DNA from: Neophaeococcomyces mojaviensis
Taxonomy: Eukaryota; Ascomycota; Eurotiomycetes; Chaetothyriales
Assembly (NCBI GenBank): GCA_030247915.1
Contig: JAPDRQ010000098.1
Location: 45,878-109,877 of the forward strand
Direction: 5' to 3'
Length of the DNA: 64,000 nucleotides
In this document: positions 34,648 through 44,383 of the stretch, one piece after another
Layout: every line of letters begins with the position of its first letter
Numbering within the stretch: the first letter of the stretch is position 1
Notes under the pieces: generated by a model
What the model was told of the DNA's origin: nothing
Database searches by the model: none
The model's input: the letters and a program-made list of their open reading frames with translations, nothing else
Made by a program: the position numbers and the translations under genes

Positions 34648-37011
34648 TTAATCGTCAGGGTCGCCCCAGTACTCTTTGAGGTCGTCCGCTCTCCAAGTGG
34701 CCCCCCATCCCGTCTCCTTCTCAATGCGCTGATAGATCTCAATTATGGCCTGGTGCTCGTCGGGATGACTCATGACCTGTCCAGCAAGCCACAGAGGTTG
34801 TATGCTATTGGTCCAGGAACCGTGATGCTCGTTTGACATGGCGATAGCGCAGATTTGTCGCGCGTGCCACAGAAACGATCGAGACTTTCGGGGAACCTTT
34901 GGCGGGATTCTCTGCAGCATCAATAAGGCGGCGGTATGGTAGAGTTGGTTGCCTGCTATTGCTGCTCCGTTGCTGAAAAGAACCGTAGGGAAGGGCGACC
35001 GGGATCCGGCAGAGATAGACCCGGCATTATGCGATAGCACAGCTTGCAGCTCTGGCGGGCGGTACTTGTACCAATCGTCGAGGCAAGCGTAAATTTCGCA
35101 CCATTTTGATGAGTAAGACTGTTGTTGCCTCCCAGGTGACTTCAGCGAGGGTTCTTGAGCTTCGCCTGTTGTCACCAAGAAATCGAGGACTTTGGCGACA
35201 AGATAACAGGAATACTGTGCGTGTACCTCGAAAACCTTTGATGATCGAAAAATGTACTTGTCTGCATCGAAGGATCCGCCCGACATCCATTCGTTGATAG
35301 GGATGAGCGTTGACTCTTTGGAGATAAGACCGCCGCACATGTCTAGAGGTTGATTCAGAGTCATCACTGGTCAGGTGTGTGAAGGCTGGGATTACTTACC
35401 CATTCGTGCAAAGCACCAGAACAGCGCTTGCTCCACTCCACCACTATCACCTCGAATATTCATTGCTCGAATAAGACATGCACAACCATCTAAATGCCGC
35501 CTCCAAGCCTTCGGCGAGCCTGGTCTAGTGTAAGTAAGACAACATCTAGGAGACTTCCACACCTACAGCTTTGCATCTCAAGCACACATAAGATCACGCA
35601 CGACGCAACCACTGCCACATCTTTATTGTGAAGCTCCGGAAGCAGTTGGTGAATTGCCTCTTGATATAGTGCCAAACTTGTGGAAGCCGAAAACGAACCA
35701 TCCTTCCTCTCAAGTTGTCGAGCACTAAGTGCAAGCATGGAACACCAGAGATGTGGACAACTCTTAGCTATCGTCGGAAGAGTGTGTCTGAAGTGCTTTT
35801 GTCCGTCCATTTTATCTAGCTTCGGTATTGTCAGTACCCGTCGTTATATTGTCTTGATGCATTAGTACTTGCCCATGCTGAAATTTCTACAATCCAATTC
35901 TTCCACAACAAGTTCTCCTGTTGTGGTGTCAAATTAACGACTGTCTTAATATGCTCTACTGCAACATGGGAATCACTCTTATCGAAGCTAGGTAATAAAT
36001 AAGGCAGCCTTGCGCCCAGATTCGGTAAATCTGGTGCGGTGTTTGGTGGTGGAGTAGCCTGTCGGCTGGCTTCTGCGGAACGAGCAGTGTGGAAGACATG
36101 AGTCCGCAAAGTTTTATGAAGCTCTTGATATTTTGAACCAGGGAGGAATATCCCGTCATCTGTCATCATGTCTGGAGATACTCCAACATCTAGGTCATGA
36201 AAGGAGAGTGTATTTGACTGCATGAGTGTTAGGTCGTTCACGACATCTGTGGCGTTGAGATTGGATAGTGCTTGCGTATCTGCTACTGAGATTTTGACTG
36301 GCATTTGGGTTGATCCGGAGTTAGAAATGTTCGGGTATTGCTCCATCCTCCAGCTGAAATTTGTAGACGAAGGTGGTGCTATGAGAGGTACTGAGCCAGG
36401 AGTATTACCGGACCTATAACCAGAGGGTGGAGTTTCTGCTCCCGATGTTATTGATGTATCCCGTCTGATAAGTACGGGTTGATGTTGCTGTAGGTTACTA
36501 TAGTCCGGTACATTGTCTTCTGATGGCGAATGATTTGCTGGACTGCTAATATTCCTCCCGTCATCGTCGTCGTTTGCCAAGTGGCCAATACTGGCATCTC
36601 TACTTCTTTCTTCTTCATCTTGCTATGTTTGTTAGAGCATAATTCCACATGTAAAGCTTCAGGTTACGCGCCTCGGGAGTCTTCTGAACCTTCTCGGATG
36701 CTGTGTGCGTTGCTTCAGAATCTTGCTCTACCATGAATGATGCATATTCATGCCGGAAACTAAGTGGACGTCCCCACTGGCACCGTACTGACGATTTAGT
36801 GCAGTTCAAACATGTGGGTTTATTTTCGTCACCTGCAGAAGCGTCAGCAGGTACATTTTGTAGCAGAAATAAGAATTTTGCTGGCTGATGGTGTGTTTGA
36901 CTGTTTTCGTTAAAACTTACATTTTTTCTTCTTGCGACGACAGTTCATGCATCCAGTCCTCGAACGCGTACGTTGCTTAATTTTACCCTCCTTGGTCTGA
37001 CTGACCTGCAT
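34648..37011 (-). CDS. Zn2Cys6 transcription factor with fungal-specific regulatory domain
   Basis: Probable nuclear DNA-binding regulator. My model has six exons: 37011-36921, 36832-36690, 36622-35869, 35815-35567, 35519-35400 and 35342-34648 (683 residues). The binuclear cluster spans the first intron: CMNCRRKKKKC then DENKPTCLNC and KSSVRC, with the canonical six Cys and a basic run. The fungal-specific regulatory domain is seen in KMDGQKHFRHTLPTIA, LALSARQLERKD, HLDGCACLIRAMNIRGDSGG, QALFWCFARMDMCGGLI and the C-terminal WGATWRADDLKEYWGDPDD. The exon 2 donor is uncertain: GTTCAG at 36689 or GTAGAG at 36731 both keep frame, while the best-looking GTAACC does not. It lies between the DAS-like enzyme and dihydroxyacetone kinase, so a pathway-specific role is a reasonable inference. 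Confidence 0.85.
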
Positions 37012-39141
37012 CCTGTTGCACTCACTCGCACGATCAATTGACGGCGACTGGACTGTCAATTCACCTCATCAGTGCCATTGACCTGACAAGAACAGTCCAA
37101 CGAAACATAAGGCAGCATCATTGAACTCTTGAGTTTAGTTTTCAAAACCCTGCAAGCAAAGGATGAGCTATTGCTGCAGTAGCCGGGAAATTTTGACATG
37201 GGGCCACAGATCTTCCAACTCGCTACCCCGCATGCCTAGACTGTCTTCCTTAAGTAAATGAATCAGCCTTCACATAGTGTTATAAACGAAATGTGATCCC
37301 TTCATCACCACCATTTCAGTTCGTTAGTGTCCATCGCAAATGCCACATCAAGTATTTCACTTACGGACGACGATCTGCGGACCACTAAATGAAGCCTGTC
37401 TAACGAGAAAATGAAATGCTCGGAGCTTATGCAAGATGTTTATGCAGATGCTGCCGTGCCAATACATAATGGCTGCCATCAATTCTCAATTCAGTAGCCG
37501 TAATGAAATTACTCCCTGACTCTATCAAGAAATAGCTGAAGCTTTGAAGTCCTCAGGGACGCATATCGAACTAGCAGAGCGCCTGCCATCCACGTCTTTT
37601 TCACTTCTGGCTCGGCTTGGAGTAGAGCATCAGTCCTTACTGTGCAAATGTAATGATAGCGATCAGTTACAACAGCTACTTCGCAAGCGTAGAATCAGAA
37701 AACTCGGACCGAGTGAGGAAGTGTTGATTTAGATACCATACTGACCCCATTCCTTTGCAAGTGACCTGCACATTTGCTACATAGCGACTTTGCTTGATTC
37801 ATATGCAGCGCAAATAAGCCCGTTGGTCAAAACGTCAGCAATGCGTCTATTCTATGTTATTGGGCTAAGTCCACTGTCAATCTGACCTGATATCGTAGCG
37901 ATCAGAATGAAGCTGCCTGAAATACCGTTCTTGACAATAACTCTGGCTTGTTGCGCCATGAGGAAAGTACCTGCAAGATTCCTCGTTCAAAGTCTCCAAC
38001 AGGACACGTGAGTGACGCCGACTTTGGTTGACTACCAGACGTGCAATCGTTTCTGACACTTGTGCGCTCAGTCGCTTGCTTCTGAAGTGACCTTTTCTCA
38101 ATCAAAGAAGAATGGGGGAAAATTCCTTGTGTCTCTTGTTCTCATGTGACATTGAACTTGTAGTGCATCATGGAAAGTCCGGAAACTTTTGCCAGTCTCT
38201 CTAAGAAGGTCCATTGGACTTTGATAGTTCTGGGAGAACATCGAAGCAAGCCGCATTACCACCTACCTCATCAACTGGTGTAGCCAAATTAATGTCTAAA
38301 ATTCATCCAACTTAGCCACTGCGGTTGCAGTAACAGTATGTGAAAAGAGCTTTTCGATTGCCTCAATTGTAGTTTTTTTTCTTGGACAGAGATTGGAAGT
38401 GATGGGTTGTTCACGATAGTTCCTATCATCATGCCCAAAACCATTGTTGTTAATTTCTACATGTCACCACGTCAAGATGCAACAACAAGACGGAAAACGT
38501 TCGAATCCAGGACGAATGCACTAAACATGGTAATAACTCAAGACTAGCTAAGTTTGACAATATCGTAATTCGTTCCGCATTGGAAAGTGGACGCGCCGAA
38601 GATGCTCGGCCACCGTCGTGCTTCCAGTTGCCCTTAATGGCATTGGAATCTCAAAAGTTATACGAGGTTAGCCGACGCAAAAGGTTTCTGGAACAGGGAA
38701 CAAGACAGGGTCGCAGCAACCGAGCGAACAGGCGGAGAACCCTTCCAATCTGGAGTTTTGCTGTGGAGAAGTAACGAAGATGAACCTCCGAAACCGAGCG
38801 CTTCCATCAACCTAATTAGGAAGTATGAGGCGCAACGCTTGCATGTGGTTGTTTCTCTGTCTCCACCTTCACACTGTCTGGATTGTGCACTGACCTGAGC
38901 ATAGCATGTCGTGTAATAGGTGGCAGAATTGTGAGGCACTGGCCTCATGGGCTGCGGCGGTTACGTTTCTGGAACTGGCCTAAAAGCTGTGCTTCGAGAT
39001 GCGGTCGTCCCCACATATTTACCAGGATTTAGAAGTCTATACAAGACCAAAGACAAGCGATTGTCTTTGTTGTCGGCCGCTCATATCGTGTGTAATATTC
39101 TATTATTATTTAGCCATCATTTCATTTCTCCAATTGCGAAA
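37012..39141. other. Divergent intergenic region, Zn2Cys6 regulator / DHA kinase
   Basis: About 2.1 kb between divergent start codons, long for this side of the window and likely to hold both promoters. A poly-T run lies near 38373-38380. No gene or RNA was recognised. Inverted or direct CGG triplets that might bind the adjacent regulator were not searched systematically. Confidence 0.5.
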
Positions 39142-40970
39142 ATGCAGACGAAGCACTTTGTAACAGACCCGAAGCACCTGGTTGAAGCTTCCCTCAAATC
39201 ACTATGCCTTGTTCAACCAGATCTAACTCTAGACATTGAGAACAAGACAATATACAGTCCCAAAAGAAAAGATGGTGTTAGCCAAGTGTCAATCATTTCT
39301 GGCGGTGGTGCCGGTCATGAACCGTCCTTCACTGGCTTTGTTGGAGACGGACTTCTATCAGCAGCTGTTTCTGGATCAGTGTTTGCGTCACCATCCTCTC
39401 GACAGGTGCTAAACGCGATCGAAAATGTTGATGCATCAAAAGGGGTTCTTGTCACCGTGATGAGGTACACCGGCGATGTGCTCAACTTCGGTGTTGCTCT
39501 GGAGAAAGCTAGAGCAAGGAATCCAGACATGAAAATCGAAATGCTTGTTGTGGGAGATGACGTCGCTGTCACCCGCAGTCGTGCTGGAAAGGTGGGCAGA
39601 AGAGGTATCGCTGGCACTGTTCTGGTGCATAAGGTTACCGGAGCAATGGCTGCCGCTGGCTTCGGCCTGGATGACACTGTTCGCGTGGGTCAACTTGCGG
39701 CCAAGAACCTTGTTAGTGTTGGTGTCAGTCTCAACCGTGTGCATGTCCCAGGACGTCCTGTCGAGAGTGATATCGAAAAGACACCGGGCTCGGACGATAT
39801 CGAGCTAGGTATGGGAATCCATAATGAGACAGGCTGCGGAAGAAGAAATGGTACAGATGCTGAGGCGCCCAGCATCGTCAAAGAAATGTTACAGCAACTA
39901 CTCGACTCCAACGATCACGATAGAAACTACCTGCCTCAGAAAACTCCTGAGATGGTTCTACTCGTCAACAACCTGGGCGCTTTGAGTGTGCTAGAACTGG
40001 GTGCGATTGTGACTGAAGTTGCCGAGCAACTACAACGCGATTACAAAGTTAAAGTTGTTCGACTTTATGCCGGAACTTTCATGACAAGTTTAGACGGCCC
40101 TGGATTTTCAATCAGCTTACTCAATGTCGTCGAAACTGGTGTTTCTAAGAGTCTTATCGAGCTGCTTGACGCCCCCAGCAATGCGCGAGGCTGGTCGTCA
40201 TTAACAACACAGGGTGAGTCTACAAAACGGCAGAATGGCACGTCTGCGCAGATCACGAAACCGGATAATGAAGGAGAGACCCAGGCAGATCAACTCGCCT
40301 ATGATGCCGACCTCGTGGACTCTCGGCTCCGAGCTGGTCTCAAGGCAGTGATTGATTCAGAACCGGAGGTGACAAAGTATGATGACATTGTCGGAGACGG
40401 CGACTGTGGTACAACACTTAAGCGTGGAGCAGAAGGTAAGTCTTGCCAAATCAATGCACAACAGAAAGCGAGAGACTAACATCAAACCTAGCAATCCTCA
40501 ACCAAATCGCAAAGACGCCTCCTACAGGAGTTATAGCTTTATTATCCCTTATCACATCCACTGTCGAGGACACCATGGACGGCACATCAGGCGCGCTATA
40601 CTCAATCTTCCTCAACAGCTTATTACACCACGTGAAGCTAGCAGCAAATCAGGCTTCGGCTGCCGACACAACATTCTGGAAAAAAGCTCTTTCCGCAGCA
40701 TTATCCGCTCTAAGCAAATACACACCAGCACAGGTTGGAGATAGAACTATGATGGACGCGCTTATTCCATTTGCAGAGACCCTCAGGTCGACCGGAGACC
40801 TGCGAGCTGCATCGAGCGCTGCGCAGGAAGGGGCAACCAAGACAAAGGACATGCGACCGGCACTAGGAAGAACCGTCTACATCGGCGACGAAGACGCGTG
40901 GCTCGGCAAAATTCCAGATCCAGGAGCCTACGGTCTGAGCAAGTTCTTCGAGGGCCTAAGCAGTACATAA
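39142..40970 (+). CDS. DAK1: Dihydroxyacetone (glycerone) kinase, ATP-dependent
   Basis: Phosphorylates dihydroxyacetone to dihydroxyacetone phosphate, feeding glycolysis and detoxifying free dihydroxyacetone. Exons 39142-40435 and 40492-40970 join in frame to 590 residues, the usual length for the fused DakK-DakL enzyme. The start MQTKHFVTDPKHLVEASLKS is typical; an in-frame ATG at 38947 would add 65 unrelated residues. DakK shows GGGAGHEPSFTGFVGDG (H59) and GMGIHNETG, with H227 as the expected substrate-binding His. The ATP-binding DakL domain starts near residue 388, with GDGDCGTTLKRGAE at 418-431, DTMDGTSGALYSIFL and a C-terminal region ending PGAYGLSKFFEGLSST. No peroxisomal PTS1 is present. 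Its neighbours suggest joint use with the DAS-like enzyme. Confidence 0.95.
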
Positions 40971-41893
40971 TGGGGAGTTTGAATCATTAGTTGAATGTTT
41001 TGACAAAAGTAGCAAGATCCTAGGTCATTGTGGTCATCGAAAGAACTTTTTAGATGTGATACGATTTTCGAATTCTATCGTTTTTAATCATTTCATCGTT
41101 GTTATTCAAAATGCAGCCTTGGCGTTGCATAGTCTATAAGAGCAGCCCGACTATGGGATTACATTGTAACGATTCGAGAATCTATAGATGACCGTTCGAT
41201 TTTTACTAATTGGAGCAAGCATCGTAGATCTTGTTCAGCTGCAAGTCATGGTAGAGTGTAACCCACCTTTGTGGATACCTGAAGATAGTCAAAGACTTGC
41301 CCGAAGCATGCATCCTGATTACTAGGATTGAGCGACTGATCACGAAGAGATTGATTTTGAGAATCTTGGGCATGATAGTAGGCCAAATCTTTTTGTGTTA
41401 CTACCTCGTAGAGATTGTGTCCTGCAATATTGAGAGGCATGATTGGAATCATACGTAAATGTCGGCGATCAGCTCAGTGCTGTGAATTCCGTTCATACCA
41501 GGTGTCTAAGTGCCGCTTTTCAGCAGCACTGGTAAAGCTAGTTGCAATTTTTCGAGACTCTGCCAGATCTCTTAATTATCTCGAGCTAAAACATCTTGCT
41601 TGAATCCCCTTCTTTCTTTCCTGAAGCTGGAAGGCCTTTAGATCTGCTGCCTGTCGATATGTCCCTGTTGATATGCTAAAGCGCAACAATTCTCCAAGCC
41701 CAAAACTTGTCAAGCCAGTCAACACCAACCAAATCACCATTTTTCAGCTTCCCAGTGAAGTATACTGCAAACATCGCATCATCCCGGCAAGGAGATAGTA
41801 TATAGGCAGCCTCACTTCTTAGAGTTTTCGGTGTCATTGGATCCTTGCTTGTGGTGAACTTCGACAGCCACCGACCGAGTTAGCTGGCTCTTG
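40971..41893. other. Convergent 3' region, DHA kinase / NYN gene
   Basis: About 920 nt of 3' UTR and spacer between converging genes. Nothing else was recognised. Confidence 0.45.
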
Positions 41894-42109
41894 CTAGTTA
41901 ATACCCAAATCTGGATCGTCTTCATTCGACGACCATTTTGTACGAGCAGCTGTGTCCCATTGCTGATCCAGATGGTTCTGGAGCTCGCTGGTATGAACGA
42001 GCTCTGGAATAATCTGTCGTTGCATTGATGGACCTGGTACTAGAAAGGGGTCATAGTCAAAAGTGGACGTCTTTCTTTCCGGAGTGCGATAGAAAGCAGG
42101 ACTCGCTTC
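41894..42109 (-). other. Open, protein-like stretch after the NYN gene's in-frame TGA
   Basis: Directly after the TGA (42110-42112) that ends the NYN frame, the same frame stays open for 71 codons to a TAG at 41894-41896. The translation looks like real protein: SPAFYRTPERKTSTFDYDPF, then VPGPSMQRQIIPELVHTSE and DTAARTKWSSNEDDPDLGIN. It could be the original C-terminus cut off by a nonsense change, a readthrough extension, or sequence reached by an alternative intron. A GTGAGA donor at 42113 with a CTAG acceptor at 42040 would splice here, but into another frame. Confidence 0.5.
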
Positions 42110-43675
42110 TCACGATCCCTCATCAATCAAACAATCGGCAAAGTCATCCAGCTGAATCCACCTAAACATAGGCCCATACTTCATCCTCCATTCCTTCCGC
42201 CTATACAAACTGCTCGTGTTCAATTTGAAACTAACAAGCTCGACCATCCAGCCTTTCTTCAACGCTCGCTCAACCATCTTCAGGAACCCGTCTGAATATT
42301 CTGCTTCGGCTGCATCGCCGGTAGCGAGGACAATAGTAGAGGGTTTCTCCGAGTCAAGGATAGAGTGAGACATTTTGAGATGGAGGATTTCATCGACGGC
42401 TTGTTCAGACCATTTGTATGTTGCGGCGGGGGTGGAGTTGGAAAGGTATCCTGGCGTTTCGGAACCGCTGGTTTCGCCGTGAGAGATGCCAGAGGTGGAT
42501 GTGTAACCACCTGCATTGTTCTTGCTGGCAGAATTCATGTACTTTCTCTGTTTTGGGGTGGGGGTTTTCACTTTGTGAACGCGATCGAGGATGTTGGCTT
42601 CGTAACCACAGATTTCGGCTTGATCGATGGTGGCGGTGCGGTCCGAGCCAGAAACGACGCGTTTCGCGGCTGGCCGGCCTCTTTCGAGGACGAGGGCGAG
42701 GTTGTGGAAATTCATCGGAATGCGGCGAACGCGGGTGGAGATGGGGATGTCTCGTTGGATTTTGAGGCAGTCGTGGAAACCGATGGAGATGTTGGACATG
42801 TCGATGAAAACATGGATGCCGATTGGAGAGGTGTTGAGGGGCATGAAGGCCGGTTCTAAGAGACCAGAGTTCTGCAGATACTTACGCTCGTCTGGAAATT
42901 GCTGAGATAGTCGGGAAATCAAGTTGACTTTTCGTTGCCTAATTGTAAAACCATCCTTAGCCATAATAGTCGTTCTGGCGGAAGGTGATGGTACACCAGG
43001 TGCTATCCATAGGAATGGATTAGCAACCGGCCATTCTTTCTTAGTGGGTGTTCTAAATATGCTGGGATCTTTTGGTGGTGAAGGTGAGGTTGGAGGCGAA
43101 ACGTGCTCAGGTCGAGGGCGGCCCACGAGACTAGCGATGAGGGCCCTTCGATCAGGAGATCTTCTCAACGACTCCAATTCCTCACCAGATTCACCATCAG
43201 TAGCTGTATCAGAAGGTACATCTTCGGCCGCTCCTTGTCCATCCTGTAACTCTCTTTCTCGTGCTCGAGCTCTTCTCGCAGCGCGCTTCCGTGTCCGCAA
43301 ATTTGACGCAGAGACCTGTTGAGGTTCAACGTTGTCTTCAAGGTCGGCTCCATCGTGTTCGTCCCGCCATTTGACGCCTTTGATCAGCTGAGCAAATTCC
43401 GAGTCCGGTGAAGTACCGAGCTTTTCTTCATCGTCAATGGGAGGGACAAGGTCGGAAGATGGCCCCGTGATGCCAAGATGCTTCCAGATCTCAGTAAAGT
43501 CACCAAGACTTCCCACTGTGTCATCTTGAATGTCTGGTAATGAGGTCTGTGGCAAATTAATCATGGAAGTCTTTGTAGGATCGGGCTGCGCTTCGCTTTT
43601 GGCTGTAGATTTAAGTATAGCGATGGCTGGCTCAAAGCTCCATGTGATGTCGTTGGTAGAACCAAACTCCATCAT
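42110..43675 (-). CDS. NYN-domain (PIN-like) putative RNA-processing protein
   Basis: Protein of 521 residues in one exon, starting at the double ATG at 43675. Residues 1-250 are mostly acidic or Ser/Pro-rich and probably disordered, with a basic run at 127-141 (RTRKRAARRARARER). The NYN fold starts near 286 (IGIHVFIDMSNISIGFH, D292) and continues at 447-475 (STIVLATGDAAEAEYSDGF, D454 and D462). These three Asp fit the acidic metal site of PIN/NYN nucleases. A Gly/Ser/Thr insert (about 385-417) splits the domain. Similar fungal proteins are usually annotated only as NYN-domain proteins; RNase activity is inferred, not shown. A GTAAGTATCTGCAG string near 42880 mimics an intron but is too short, and the frame reads through it. 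See the separate entry for the open stretch beyond the TGA. Confidence 0.82.
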   Translation of the reverse strand: MMEFGSTNDITWSFEPAIAILKSTAKSEAQPDPTKTSMINLPQTSLPDIQDDTVGSLGDFTEIWKHLGITGPSSDLVPPIDDEEKLGTSPDSEFAQLIKGVKWRDEHDGADLEDNVEPQQVSASNLRTRKRAARRARARERELQDGQGAAEDVPSDTATDGESGEELESLRRSPDRRALIASLVGRPRPEHVSPPTSPSPPKDPSIFRTPTKKEWPVANPFLWIAPGVPSPSARTTIMAKDGFTIRQRKVNLISRLSQQFPDERKYLQNSGLLEPAFMPLNTSPIGIHVFIDMSNISIGFHDCLKIQRDIPISTRVRRIPMNFHNLALVLERGRPAAKRVVSGSDRTATIDQAEICGYEANILDRVHKVKTPTPKQRKYMNSASKNNAGGYTSTSGISHGETSGSETPGYLSNSTPAATYKWSEQAVDEILHLKMSHSILDSEKPSTIVLATGDAAEAEYSDGFLKMVERALKKGWMVELVSFKLNTSSLYRRKEWRMKYGPMFRWIQLDDFADCLIDEGS

Positions 43676-44383
43676 GTTACTGCTGCTCCTAAGAACCTCT
43701 TGATCGCTAGCAATGAATGAGGTCAGATCGGTTGTATGTGGATATCGTAGTTCGCCGAAGTTGAAGTGCTGTGCATGGTCGAGAATATTGCGTATCGTGA
43801 GGTCTAGTATGGTGTCAAAAGAAAATAGGTTGACTGCTTCGTGACAGAAAATAATGATAGAAAGCTAAGTAGCTGTCAGGGTCTTTGGTGAAGGTATGCG
43901 ATGGTGACAAGAGCGAGTCATCAGCTGAGACCGCAGCCAGCCCACGCATGACTAGACTAGACGTCGGGATCGGCGCACATTCCTGCGAGATCCAGATCGG
44001 AAATCAAAAGCCCACACAGAGAGGGGACTGGTTGTCTTCTGACAGGGAAGGTTTGCCGGGAGTGCATCGCATTGTTTTCGGTTGCACTCTGCTCAGGCCT
44101 ACAAGACAAACAGCGTGACAACTTGCTGTCACGCTGTTGATGGGAAAGGAGTACATATTGAATCAACGTTCAGCGAAACATAACAGACCACATTGTGGAT
44201 TTGTTCATTTGGATGACCGCCATGTTGGCGATGTCATTTGCCTGTCGTAACCATGAATATCCATTCAACCCTTCAATGAGTCCGAAGCGCCCGAGCATGC
44301 AGACTCTTTGAAGAGAAGCGTCACCACCCTAAACCCAAACGCCTCGCTAATTCTTCAACTTATCGTAAAGTTAATTCAGTGTC
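43676..44383. other. Intergenic between NYN gene and WOPR gene
   Basis: About 700 nt between two leftward genes: NYN promoter and WOPR 3' UTR. The only structure seen is the perfect hairpin at 44109-44138. Confidence 0.5.
44109..44138. repeat. Perfect 12-bp inverted repeat with 6-nt loop
   Basis: Arms AACAGCGTGACA (44109-44120) and TGTCACGCTGTT (44127-44138) flank ACTTGC. It lies about 245 nt beyond the WOPR stop codon and 430 nt upstream of the NYN start. It could be a 3'-UTR stem-loop or a palindromic protein-binding site; neither is shown. Confidence 0.8.

Noticed and set aside
36623..36675. Donor GTAACC for intron 2 of the Zn2Cys6 gene
   Set aside because: It is the best-looking donor, but its phase brings a stop codon directly after the acceptor.
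38490..38520. GTTCGAATCC resembling a tRNA B box
   Set aside because: No A box or cloverleaf can be built in the 60 nt upstream.
42870..42890. GTAAGT...CTGCAG string inside the NYN gene
   Set aside because: Only 14 nt long and the coding frame reads through it normally.
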